This document shows, piece after piece, positions 16,559 through 24,148 of a DNA stretch of 64,000 nt (position 1 is its first letter; the number at the start of each line of letters is the position of its first letter). The notes under the pieces were generated by a model. That model had not been told where the DNA came from. It worked only from the letters and a program-made list of their open reading frames with translations, and searched no databases. Position numbers and translations under genes: made by a program. Source of the DNA: Bacteroidales bacterium (GTDB lineage: Bacteria; Bacteroidota; Bacteroidia; Bacteroidales; Muribaculaceae); contig SFFL01000005.1 in NCBI GenBank assembly GCA_004557825.1, positions 43,726 to 107,725 on the forward strand. Direction: 5' to 3'.

Positions 16559-16598
16559 ACGATACTCACTTGTAGGAGGCAGTGATAAAATGACCAAC

Positions 16599-16642
16599 TA
16601 CGTATCAATTTGTAGGGGTGCCGTTTACTTAAATTTGATACG
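16599..16642. repeat. Short palindromic dispersed element (GTAGGG type), copy B
   Basis: CGTATCAATTTGTAGGGG at the left and AAATTTGATACG at the right are inverted over about 12 bases. The left end is nearly identical to the ends of the element at 63601-63720 (ATTTGATACGTA), but the internal GGACGCACC part is reduced. It lies between tcdA and the convergent YolD-like gene. Confidence 0.6.
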
Positions 16643-16659
16643 CTCCCGCTTACCTTTTA

Positions 16660-17085
16660 TTATTCGCAGTCGGCGAAGATGGTGCCGGAAAGATCGGAGA
16701 TGGCGTCGAGCGGGATTGTAGTGCCGTCGGTGAGATGCAGCAGGTTGTAAGCTTCCTCTACCTTCTTGATGCTTCCGGTTACGGTGATGTAAGAACCTCC
16801 CTGTTTGTGTCGGTCAGGTTGGAAAAATGTGATTTCAATGGCCGGGCGATGGGGCAGCGACAATACATAATTCATTTTGCGGGAAAGTTCCTGCAGCTGA
16901 TCGGCCGACATCTCGCTTTGAGGTGTGGTGCATCTTGCGGTTTCGGCAATGGCTTCATCGTGCCCCGAAAGCGCGGCGAAGGGGGCAAACTGGGCGGCAC
17001 GCGCCTCCATCGACATACGCGGGTGGCGCTTGCTCTCGGGGTGAGGCAGATTCACGATGTCTTCGTAAGGGAAATTGTCGTCCAT
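16660..17085 (-). CDS. YolD-like protein, partner of the adjacent Y-family polymerase
   Basis: 141 residues from the ATG at 17085. The segment HPRMSMEARAAQFAPFAAL followed by SGHDEAIAETAR is the YolD-like signature. YolD proteins occur beside UvrX/UmuC-type polymerases and are thought to play a UmuD-like role, but the mechanism is unclear. I chose 17085 (MDDNFPYEDIVNLPHP) because homologous proteins begin this way; an in-frame ATG at 17178 would overlap the polymerase stop by 17 bases and cannot be excluded. It follows the polymerase gene directly on the same strand. Confidence 0.8.
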   Translation of the reverse strand: MDDNFPYEDIVNLPHPESKRHPRMSMEARAAQFAPFAALSGHDEAIAETARCTTPQSEMSADQLQELSRKMNYVLSLPHRPAIEITFFQPDRHKQGGSYITVTGSIKKVEEAYNLLHLTDGTTIPLDAISDLSGTIFADCE

Positions 17086-17161
17086 TGTGCAGTTGCTTTT
17101 TGTCGATACTGTTATTCCTTTGCCGATGCGGGGATTTCTGTGCGTTGGTGGATATGGGAGA

Positions 17162-18652
17162 TTACGCTTTGTGGCCACCTATCTGGCCGTTGCGCTCCCG
17201 CTGGGTGGCACCCTCGGCGAAGTTCAGGCCGGAAAGGATTATGTTTTTGCCAAACTTCTGGCGAAGACGGTTGATAGTTTTCAACCGACGGTTTTCACGG
17301 TCGAGCGTTTCCTCTTGCTTCTTTTCCTCGCGCGCTTTAGCTTCGTAATCGGTAAAGAGGTCGAGCTGAACCGACTCGGGCTGCACCGCAACTTTTTCTT
17401 TCGGGATGAGCCGGTTGATGGAGATGGTGATTCGGCGGACAAGCAGGATGGGGTTGGCTATGCGCCGGAACAGCTGCTCCACATAATCGGTGAGCAGTCG
17501 CGATGACGATGTGTATTGCGGGAAATTGGAAGTACCGTGTGAGTGGTAGGGCACCTGTCGTCCGTAATGGTCGACAGATACACGCCCGTGGTATTTGCTG
17601 CGGATTTCGGGGTTGGTAAGATTCTCTATGTCGTAGCCGAGAGTGAGGGTAATCTGGTCGGTGACCAGCCCTTTTTCTACAAGTTCCAGTGCCACATTTC
17701 CGGCCATCTCCATAGCCACCACCAGCGCTTTCTCAAACGTATAGGCACAGGAGAGTACTTGCCCGCTGGAGATTGAGTGCGTCTCGGGTCGGTAAGCCTT
17801 GATTTTATCCATTGTCACCGGTTCCCATCCCCAGGCGTGGTCGATTATCAGCTCCGCATTCACGCCGAATTCCGAGTAAAACCAGTCTTCGTGGGCCAGC
17901 GAGGCGCGGGCAATATCACCCATCGTGAGCAGTCCGGCTGCCTGAAGTCGGCGGGCAATGCCGCGGCCGGTGCGCCAGAAATCTGTGAGCGGGAAATGTG
18001 TCCATAACTTGCGGCGGTAACTCATTTCGTCGAGTTCTGCTATGCGCACGCCATCTTTGTCGGGCGGCATTTTCTTTGCCACAATATCCATAGCCACCTT
18101 GCACAGATACATATTCGTGCCAATTCCGGCTGTGGCGGTGATGCCGGTTTCTGCCAGTACTTCGCGAATCATTTTCATAGCGAGGTCGTGGGCCGACATC
18201 TTATATGTGCCAAGGTAGGCAGTTGCGTCGATGATAACCTCGTCGATGGAATATACGTGGATATCTTCCTCGGCAATGTAGCGCAGATATATGCCGAAGA
18301 TGCGTGTGGAATAGTCGACATACAGCTGCATTCTCGGGGGTGCCACCAGATAGCCCACGGCCAGGTCGGGACGCTCTGCCAGTTCGCTTCCTGAAGTGGA
18401 TGTGCCCCGGTAACCGCGATGGCGGTTGACCTCCCGCAGACGCTGGATTACCTCGAACAGGCGCGGGCGGCCGGGCACGCCGTAGGCTTTTAGCGCCGGG
18501 GAAACAGCCAGACAGATCGTCTTGTCGGTGCGCGTTTCATCGGCCACGACAAGGCAGGCATCGAGCGGGTTAAGTCCGCGCTCGACACATTCCACCGAAG
18601 CGTAGAAGCTCTTCAGGTCGATAGCGATATATTGCCTTTGGGGCGGATTCAT
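17162..18652 (-). CDS. Y-family translesion DNA polymerase (UmuC/UvrX-like)
   Basis: Error-prone lesion bypass polymerase, 496 residues. Palm and finger motifs are visible: IAIDLKSFYASVECVERG near the start (catalytic Asp and steric-gate region), VYSIDEVIIDAT with the catalytic D-E pair around residue 138, and TATAGIGTNMYLCKVAMD. The C-terminus ends GATQRERNGQIGGHKA, which is characteristic of the UvrX type associated with YolD. QLDLF in ESVQLDLFTDYE is a plausible beta-clamp binding motif. The YolD-like gene follows immediately. No clear LexA-type operator was recognised upstream. Confidence 0.92.
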   Translation of the reverse strand: MNPPQRQYIAIDLKSFYASVECVERGLNPLDACLVVADETRTDKTICLAVSPALKAYGVPGRPRLFEVIQRLREVNRHRGYRGTSTSGSELAERPDLAVGYLVAPPRMQLYVDYSTRIFGIYLRYIAEEDIHVYSIDEVIIDATAYLGTYKMSAHDLAMKMIREVLAETGITATAGIGTNMYLCKVAMDIVAKKMPPDKDGVRIAELDEMSYRRKLWTHFPLTDFWRTGRGIARRLQAAGLLTMGDIARASLAHEDWFYSEFGVNAELIIDHAWGWEPVTMDKIKAYRPETHSISSGQVLSCAYTFEKALVVAMEMAGNVALELVEKGLVTDQITLTLGYDIENLTNPEIRSKYHGRVSVDHYGRQVPYHSHGTSNFPQYTSSSRLLTDYVEQLFRRIANPILLVRRITISINRLIPKEKVAVQPESVQLDLFTDYEAKAREEKKQEETLDRENRRLKTINRLRQKFGKNIILSGLNFAEGATQRERNGQIGGHKA

Positions 18653-18718
18653 CAGGTCAGGAGAGATGCGGCTTAAGGTCGGAAGCCGGTTGTGATTTAT
18701 CGATGAAATGTGTTGAAA

Positions 18719-19480
18719 TTAATGGTTGAGAGCCGCTTCGGCGGCCTGGAGTTTTTCTGAAGAACCGACGTCGAACCATTGGCACCCCTCCGGTAGAAGG
18801 AAACGGCGAATCTTAGCTTTGCCGAGCACCGAGAGGTAAAACGGAATGATGGAGAATGGCTTGGCATCGGCTCCGCCATTGTATTTCTCGAGAAGGTCTA
18901 AGATGGCGGGATTAATGATGTGAATGCCATCAAATGGCGTGGCGTCGTCGGAGGCTGATGGGGTGAAGGTGGCGGGGCGGTATTCTCCGGTGGAGCGATT
19001 CTGCCATCCGCGCAGGGTGCTTTCGGCGCTGTCGAACCATAGTGTGCGCGAAGATTCGCGGTGGCTGCAGAGCAGGGTAGCGTCGGCGCCAGATTGCTCG
19101 TGGTATCGGCACATCTGCGCCAACGGCAGGTCGGTGAGAATGTCGGCGTTATGCAGCAGTATCGGGTCGTAGGGGCGGCCCATACTTTTCAGTATATCCG
19201 CCGCTTTCAGGAGGCCTCCGCCTGTGTCGAGCAGCAGTGCGCGCTCGTCGCTGATGCGTATGTCGAGGCCGAAATTATGGTTCTCGGCAAGATAGTTCTC
19301 TATCTGGTCGGCAAAATGATGCACATTCACCACAATCTCCGTAACACCCGCTGCCGCAATGTTTTCGATTACCCTGCGGAGCATAGGTTTGCCGTCCACC
19401 GGGACGAGAGCTTTCGGGTGGTGGAGGGTAAAGGGCTTAAGGCGGGTGCCAAATCCGGCTGCAAAAATCATTGCTTTCAT
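18719..19480 (-). CDS. Sugar-phosphate nucleotidyltransferase, MurU-like
   Basis: Likely transfers a nucleotide to a sugar 1-phosphate; by neighbourhood the candidate reaction is MurNAc-1-phosphate plus UTP to UDP-MurNAc in cell wall recycling. 253 residues: signature MIFAAGFGTRLKPFT at the N-terminus, PKALVPVDGKPML, LLDTGGGLLKAADI and LLHNADILTD, close to MurU of Pseudomonas. The adjacent upstream gene encodes a phosphotransferase of the AmgK type, the enzyme that makes the substrate for MurU. Mannose-1-phosphate guanylyltransferase-like enzymes share the fold. It is 94 bases after the kinase-RapZ gene, with three tandem repeats in the gap. Confidence 0.75.
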   Translation of the reverse strand: MKAMIFAAGFGTRLKPFTLHHPKALVPVDGKPMLRRVIENIAAAGVTEIVVNVHHFADQIENYLAENHNFGLDIRISDERALLLDTGGGLLKAADILKSMGRPYDPILLHNADILTDLPLAQMCRYHEQSGADATLLCSHRESSRTLWFDSAESTLRGWQNRSTGEYRPATFTPSASDDATPFDGIHIINPAILDLLEKYNGGADAKPFSIIPFYLSVLGKAKIRRFLLPEGCQWFDVGSSEKLQAAEAALNH

Positions 19481-19488
19481 ATACAGGA

Positions 19489-19566
19489 GTAGCCGATTAG
19501 AATATTACGCTGTAGTAGCCGATTAGAATATTACGATGTAGTAGCCGATTAGAATATTACGATGTA
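19489..19566. repeat. Three tandem 26-base repeats
   Basis: Units 19489-19514, 19515-19540 and 19541-19566 all read GTAGCCGATTAGAATATTACG then TGTA with one base varying, followed by a decayed partial copy (GGTGCCGGTTA). They fill the gap between the MurU-like gene and the kinase-RapZ gene. There are no spacers, so this is not a CRISPR. The pattern suggests slippage or unequal recombination. Confidence 0.9.
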
Positions 19567-19574
19567 GGTGCCGG

Positions 19575-21200
19575 TTAATTTTTCTCGCCGCCTTCTTCGG
19601 GGATGATGAGAGGTTTCTGCGGGTCGCGGAGCCATGAATCGAACACTACGGTGCAGCGGCGTGCCGGGAGTGTTTCGGAAATGCCCTGTTCGCGGTGGCA
19701 CAGTTGCACCTTCACACCATATTTATTACTGATGTGCCGGGCGAGCGCTTCCGCCGAGTAGACCGAGCGGTGCTGCCCGCCGGTGCATCCGAAGCAAACA
19801 CTCAGCGAGGTGAATCCGCGCTGGATGTAGCGCTCCACCGATGCGTCAACAATCTTTTCGCACTTGGCGATAAATGGGAGGATTTCGCCATCGGCTTCAA
19901 GGAAATCGCGCACCGGTTTGTCGCGCCCGGTGAGATGCTTGAAGGGGGCATATCTCCCCGGATTGTGCGTAGCGCGGCAGTCGAATACAAATCCGCCGCC
20001 ATTGCCGGAGGGGTCGGTGGGGATTCCTTTTTTATAAGAGAAGCTGGTTACGGATACCGTAAGTGGCGTTGTCTCGTCGACGGTAACAGTGTGGGCATCG
20101 CGGTCGGCATTGGTGGCGCGGGAGCCGTGGCGCTGCGCCACTTTCTCTGCAAGAGCTGCGAGCGTGGGTAGCTCCTCCTCGAGAACCCGGAATGTGTCGG
20201 GCAGGTCGCGGTCGTAGAATAGCTGGTAGAGGTTGTCTACGCCAAATGGTAGCGACTCGATGAAGTGCTTTTTCTTCTCGATAAGTCCGCGGTAGCCGTA
20301 TGCACCCAGCACCTGCAGGGTGCGCATAAGCACGAAATAGGGGAGTGATTGGCGGAAATTGTCGGCACAGAATGTGGGCTGAATCTTGCACCTCTCCTCT
20401 ATATAACGGTCTATAAGGTGGTTGCGGAGCGGCTGGGGATATTTTGCTTTCGCCTGCCAGAGGAATGAAGCCACGTCGTAGACCCCCGGACCGCGTCGGC
20501 CCCCCTGAAAGTCGATGACATACATTTTCGTGTCCGGCCCGTTGCCGTCAAGCATAATGTTACGGCTCTGGAAGTCGCGGTGCATAAAGTCGGTCCAGCG
20601 GTCGCTGTCCTGCATAATTCTCTGCTCCAGGCGGTCGAAATCCTCCTGAAGTGTCGACTCGTTGAATTCCTCACCAAGAATGCGTAGGAAACAGTATTTG
20701 AAATAATTCATATCCCAGCGCACAAGCCGGTAGTCGAAACATTCCGAGGGATAGCACTTGGTGAAATCGAAATCATCTGCACCGGCGCAGTGCATCCGGG
20801 CGGCCTTAACCATAGCTTCTTCCAGCAGGAGCGTGTCGGCCGCTGTGTATTCGCCGTGCTGCCGCGATGGGGCAAGCTGTTCATAGAGCGACCGGTTGCC
20901 GGCGTAGGTCTGCAGGTAAATCATATTGTCGGGCGACGTTGCCAGAATCCGGGGCATAAAATCTATACCCTTTTCTGCGAACATACGCGAAAGCGAGATG
21001 AAGGCGATGTTTTCCTGCATGGATTCGCCCACAGTGGCAATCAGCTTGCGCCCCTCATTGTCGGCCAGCAGAAAGTACTGACGGCCTGAGCCTGCACCGG
21101 GTATGCGTTCAAGCATTGCGGGGGCTTGCCGACAGCATTGGCGGAACAGTCGGGCGATTACTTCGATGTGTTTAAACTTGTTGTCGCAATTACTTTCCAT
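19575..21200 (-). CDS. Anomeric amino-sugar kinase (AmgK-like) fused to RapZ C-terminal domain
   Basis: 541 residues, two-domain. Residues about 20-350 form a phosphotransferase (APH) domain: AGSGRQYFLL, catalytic loop FMHRDFQSRNIM (HRD at 207-209, Asn214) and VIDFQGGRRGPGVYD (Asp230). Residues about 380-510 match the RapZ C-terminal domain: CRATHNPGRY at 408-417 and FGCTGGQHRSVYSAEAL at 470-486. The RapZ N-terminal P-loop domain is absent. AmgK phosphorylates MurNAc/GlcNAc at the anomeric position, and in E. coli the RapZ C-terminal domain senses glucosamine-6-phosphate; the fusion suggests coupling of recycling to amino-sugar status, which is inference. Promoter at 21218-21248. Confidence 0.82.
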   Translation of the reverse strand: MESNCDNKFKHIEVIARLFRQCCRQAPAMLERIPGAGSGRQYFLLADNEGRKLIATVGESMQENIAFISLSRMFAEKGIDFMPRILATSPDNMIYLQTYAGNRSLYEQLAPSRQHGEYTAADTLLLEEAMVKAARMHCAGADDFDFTKCYPSECFDYRLVRWDMNYFKYCFLRILGEEFNESTLQEDFDRLEQRIMQDSDRWTDFMHRDFQSRNIMLDGNGPDTKMYVIDFQGGRRGPGVYDVASFLWQAKAKYPQPLRNHLIDRYIEERCKIQPTFCADNFRQSLPYFVLMRTLQVLGAYGYRGLIEKKKHFIESLPFGVDNLYQLFYDRDLPDTFRVLEEELPTLAALAEKVAQRHGSRATNADRDAHTVTVDETTPLTVSVTSFSYKKGIPTDPSGNGGGFVFDCRATHNPGRYAPFKHLTGRDKPVRDFLEADGEILPFIAKCEKIVDASVERYIQRGFTSLSVCFGCTGGQHRSVYSAEALARHISNKYGVKVQLCHREQGISETLPARRCTVVFDSWLRDPQKPLIIPEEGGEKN

Positions 21201-21217
21201 AGCAATTTCTTCCGATA

Positions 21218-21248
21218 CAAAATTACTATAAAATAACTACTGTTCAAA
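21218..21248 (-). promoter_or_regulatory. Promoter of the kinase-RapZ gene
   Basis: Minus-strand TTTG (21245-21248), 19-base spacer, TAATTTTG (21218-21225). The start codon is 18 bases downstream, giving a very short leader. Confidence 0.7.
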
Positions 21249-21374
21249 GTGCCCGCACCTCTCCCTTAACATTTTTTGTGAGAAAAATGCCGCCTCCTTT
21301 CACCACGCAGCACCCCCTGCCTAACCGCTTGCCGCCCCCTGGTTCCAATCCATACTTTTTGCATTAAAATTCCC

Positions 21375-21430
21375 GATTTTATCCAATAAAAACACTGTAC
21401 TGGATAAAATCAGTACTTTTTTATCCACTA
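21375..21430. repeat. Inverted repeat with clustered TTATCCA words
   Basis: GATTTTATCCA (21375-21385) and TGGATAAAATC (21401-21411) are perfect 11-base inverted repeats. A third TTATCCA follows at about 21421-21427 (TTATCCACT). The words resemble DnaA boxes (TTATCCACA) or a dimeric operator; the sequence alone does not decide. Confidence 0.5.
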
Positions 21431-21456
21431 CAGAGCATTTTTTGCATACTTTAGCT

Positions 21457-21705
21457 TCAATATTCACCGCAAATTTGCGGTTTGGTGTTTTCGCCGCCCG
21501 TGATAAGCACATGCGCAGCCGCCACGCCGTCTCCGCCCATTAGCTTGCTGGTGGTCTGTATGCAGTCGCCCAATGCGCTGAGCGCTTCCGGATATTTACC
21601 CAGTTCCGGCGTGAGCTGCGAGAGCAGCAGCTTGTACCCCTCGACGGCAACAGCCGCGTCCGTCCCGAAAGCCTTGGCACTGTCTCGCGCAAAGCCCTCA
21701 ATCAT
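21457..21705 (-). pseudogene. Fragment of a phage tail tape-measure protein
   Basis: An 82-codon open frame encodes an amphipathic segment (FGTDAAVAVEGYKLLLSQLT, then QTTSKLMGGDGVAAAHVL) that resembles an internal part of tail tape-measure proteins of Bacteroidales phages. The last about ten codons run into the left inverted repeat, so the match is to a fragment of roughly 70 codons of a protein normally over 800 residues. No other phage gene is nearby. It appears to be a relic. The alternative is chance similarity to an alanine- and leucine-rich helix. Confidence 0.5.
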
Positions 21706-21803
21706 TTTATTTCATGCGATTGATTTTTGTCAGGAATTCAATTTTAAGCAACCTTTTACTGCGATAATAATAGATATTCGCCGCAAATTTGCGGTGAATA
21801 TTG
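21458..21803. repeat. 23-base inverted repeats enclosing the tape-measure fragment
   Basis: The left copy 21458-21480 reads CAATATTCACCGCAAATTTGCGG and the right copy 21781-21803 is its exact complement. Each half also contains the palindrome CCGCAAATTTGCGG. The enclosed 300 bases hold the phage gene fragment. The arrangement resembles ends of a small mobile element or flanks left by an excised one. Confidence 0.75.
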
Positions 21804-22027
21804 GGTATTTTCGACGCAAAGCATTAAACTGGCGACATAAATATATGTCAACGGAAAGTGCGGGCCGGATTTCCAATGAGATGTCGACGCATTGCGTTCT
21901 CCTATGTTTCTCTTGCCATTGCACTCGAGTATGGAATTTGGTGGGGTGGATGAAAAAGTGGGGGGCGGAGTAGGGGAATTGCTGAATTTTTTGTAACTTC
22001 GCAGAATAATTCAGCTCTGTTGATTGC

Positions 22028-23137
22028 ATGGCAGAAAACACATTACTGAGCCGTCTCGACGGCATAGAATCGCGATTTGAGGAAGTTTCGACGCTGATAA
22101 CCGATCCGGCTGTAATTGCCGATATGAAGCGTTATGTGCGTCTGAACAAAGAATATAAGAGCCTGGAAAGTCTTACGGCAGCCACACGTCGCTACCGGCA
22201 GTTGCTCGACAATGAGCAGGAAGCACGGCAGATTCTGGAAACAGAGAATGACAGCGAAATGCGCGCGATGGCTCGTGAACAGCTCGACGAGGCTACGGCT
22301 GCGCTTCCAAAGCTTGAGGAGGAAATCAAAATTATGCTGATTCCGGCTGACCCGGAAGATGCCCGCAATGCCATTGTAGAAATTCGCGGCGGTACAGGTG
22401 GCGATGAGGCCGCCCTCTTTGCCGGCGACCTGTTTAAAATGTATTCCCGTTATTGCGAATCGAAGGGATGGCAGGTGTCGGTGACAAGTTTTTCGGAAGG
22501 CACCGCCGGAGGATTCAAGGAAATAGTTTTTGCCGTGACCGGAGATAATGTCTACGGCACATTGAAATATGAGAGCGGTGTGCATCGCGTGCAGCGTGTA
22601 CCGGCAACCGAGACACAGGGCCGTGTGCATACCTCGGCAGCCACTGTGGCCGTGCTCCCCGAGGCGGAGGCTTTCGATGTGGAAATCAACGAAGGTGAAA
22701 TCAAATGGGAGACATTCCGCAGCGGCGGTGCCGGTGGACAGAATGTAAATAAGGTGGAATCGGGTGTGCGCTTGCGCTATATGTGGCACAACCCCGTGAC
22801 CGGTCAGACCGACGAAATCCTCATTGAGTGTACCGAGACCCGCGACCAGCCCAAGAATAAAGAGCGCGCACTGAGCCGCCTCCGCACATATATATATGAC
22901 CGCGAGCATCAGAAATATGTCGATGACATAGCCTCGCGGCGCAAAACCCTGGTAAGTACCGGCGACCGTTCGGCCAAGATCCGTACATATAATTTCCCGC
23001 AGGGACGCATCACCGATCATCGCATCAACTATACAATATATAACCTCCCGGCGTTTCTCGACGGCGATATCCAGGACTGTATCGACCAGCTCACCATTGC
23101 CGAGAATGCGGAGAAACTGAAAGAAACGAATTTGTAA
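22028..23137 (+). CDS. prfA: Peptide chain release factor 1
   Basis: Recognises UAA and UAG stop codons and triggers peptide release. 369 residues. The anticodon-like P-A-T motif is in VPATETQGRVHTSAATVAV and the catalytic GGQ in SGGAGGQNVNKVESGVRL. C-terminal SFPQGR-like motif appears as TYNFPQGRITDHRINYTIYN. Length and motifs are normal. A possible -7 element TAACTTCG lies at 21994-22001. pyrF starts 63 bases after the stop, so the two may be cotranscribed. The gene is intact, so UAG should be read as stop here, relevant to the in-frame TAG at 58262. Confidence 0.96.
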   Translation: MAENTLLSRLDGIESRFEEVSTLITDPAVIADMKRYVRLNKEYKSLESLTAATRRYRQLLDNEQEARQILETENDSEMRAMAREQLDEATAALPKLEEEIKIMLIPADPEDARNAIVEIRGGTGGDEAALFAGDLFKMYSRYCESKGWQVSVTSFSEGTAGGFKEIVFAVTGDNVYGTLKYESGVHRVQRVPATETQGRVHTSAATVAVLPEAEAFDVEINEGEIKWETFRSGGAGGQNVNKVESGVRLRYMWHNPVTGQTDEILIECTETRDQPKNKERALSRLRTYIYDREHQKYVDDIASRRKTLVSTGDRSAKIRTYNFPQGRITDHRINYTIYNLPAFLDGDIQDCIDQLTIAENAEKLKETNL

Positions 23138-23200
23138 ATCTATTCATCTGTCGGAGGGGAAATGTCTGCTGCATTCGCTCCGACACATCTACATACATGT

Positions 23201-24046
23201 ATGACAAGAGAAGAATTAGTGAAGCAGATTGCTGCAAAGAGGAATTTCCTCTGTGTGGGGCTCGACTCCGACCTGCGCAAGATGCCTGCCTGTGTGCTGG
23301 AAAGCGCAAAAGGGAATGCTTACGAAGCACTTATGCAGTTCAATAAGGCTATCGTCGACGCCACAGCTCCCTACTGCGTGGCCTACAAACCTAATGCCGC
23401 ATTCTATGAGGCCTTCGGCGCTGATGGCTGGCGTGCGCTTGCCGATACAATCGCTTATATCAAGAGCAATCATCCGGAGCATTTCGTGATAGCCGACGCC
23501 AAGCGCGGCGATATAGGCAATACATCGGCAATGTATGCCCGTGCATTCTTCGAGGATCTGGGCGCTGATGCTATCACGGTGGCACCATATATGGGCAGCG
23601 ACAGTGTGAAACCCTTCCTTGGCTTCCCCGGAAAGTGGGTGATTCTGCTCGCGCTCACATCCAATCCCGGCTCAATGGATTTCCAGCTCACAACCGACAG
23701 CGACGGCCGCCGACTCTTTGAGAAAGTGATTGAGCAGTCGCAGACCTGGGCATCGACCGATGAAATGATGTATGTGGTGGGAGCCACACGCGGCGAAATG
23801 TTTACCGACATCCGCCGTTGCGCCCCCGGCAGTTTCCTGCTTGTACCCGGCGTGGGTGCACAGGGTGGAAGCCTGGAGGCAGTTTGCCGCTATGGTATGA
23901 CCCCCGACTGCGGCATCATCGTAAATTCTTCGCGCGGCATCATCTACGCCTCCAATGGCGAGGACTATGCCGACGCTGCCGCCGCCGCTGCAAAAGCGCT
24001 GGCCGAAGAAATGGATGGTTATCTGAAGCTTTATAGTAAAATTTAA
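23201..24046 (+). CDS. pyrF: Orotidine 5'-phosphate decarboxylase
   Basis: Last step of de novo UMP synthesis. 281 residues from the ATG at 23201 (MTREELVKQIAAKRNFLCVG); the upstream in-frame ATG at 23162 would add a non-conserved head. Motifs: CVGLDSDLRKMP and the catalytic lysine region DAKRGDIGNTSAMYA. It belongs to the longer type 2 family. The C-terminal IIVNSSRGIIYAS and phosphate-binding PGVGAQGG are present. It is followed by a hairpin at 24040-24077. It works with CarAB in pyrimidine synthesis but is not linked to it. Confidence 0.95.
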   Translation: MTREELVKQIAAKRNFLCVGLDSDLRKMPACVLESAKGNAYEALMQFNKAIVDATAPYCVAYKPNAAFYEAFGADGWRALADTIAYIKSNHPEHFVIADAKRGDIGNTSAMYARAFFEDLGADAITVAPYMGSDSVKPFLGFPGKWVILLALTSNPGSMDFQLTTDSDGRRLFEKVIEQSQTWASTDEMMYVVGATRGEMFTDIRRCAPGSFLLVPGVGAQGGSLEAVCRYGMTPDCGIIVNSSRGIIYASNGEDYADAAAAAAKALAEEMDGYLKLYSKI

Positions 24047-24077
24047 CGCGTGGCGTTTCGACATCTCGCGCTAAATT
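24040..24077 (+). terminator. Hairpin at the end of pyrF
   Basis: AATTTAACGCG (24040-24050) and CGCGCTAAATT (24067-24077) pair over 11 bases with one mismatch, followed by a T-rich run GTTATTTTTG. The stem includes the pyrF stop codon and the loop the pgk -33 region. Confidence 0.45.
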
Positions 24078-24087
24078 GTTATTTTTG
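24056..24087 (+). promoter_or_regulatory. Possible promoter of pgk
   Basis: TTTC (24056-24059), 20 bases, TATTTTTG (24080-24087). The -7 match is perfect; the -33 word has C for G. Leader about 55 bases. Confidence 0.45.
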
Positions 24088-24148
24088 TTGCCGGAAAACT
24101 CCGACGATATAATCCGACGTTAGAAAACCCAAATATATATACACAATC

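Larger units (their letters stand above)
21201..22027. other. 827-base non-coding region with phage fragment and inverted repeats
   Basis: AT-rich region between the divergent kinase-RapZ and prfA genes. It holds the kinase-RapZ promoter, a 11-base inverted repeat with three TTATCCA-like words (21375-21430), a 23-base inverted repeat pair (21458-21480 and 21781-21803) enclosing a tape-measure gene fragment (21457-21705), and a possible prfA -7 element TAACTTCG at 21994-22001. No intact gene seen. Confidence 0.75.

Noticed and set aside
19489..19566. CRISPR array
   Set aside because: The three repeats are directly adjacent, with no spacers, and there is no cas gene in the window.
21321..21512. 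Small minus-strand frame (63 codons)
   Set aside because: Crosses the repeats and the TTATCCA cluster; AT-rich composition without domain.
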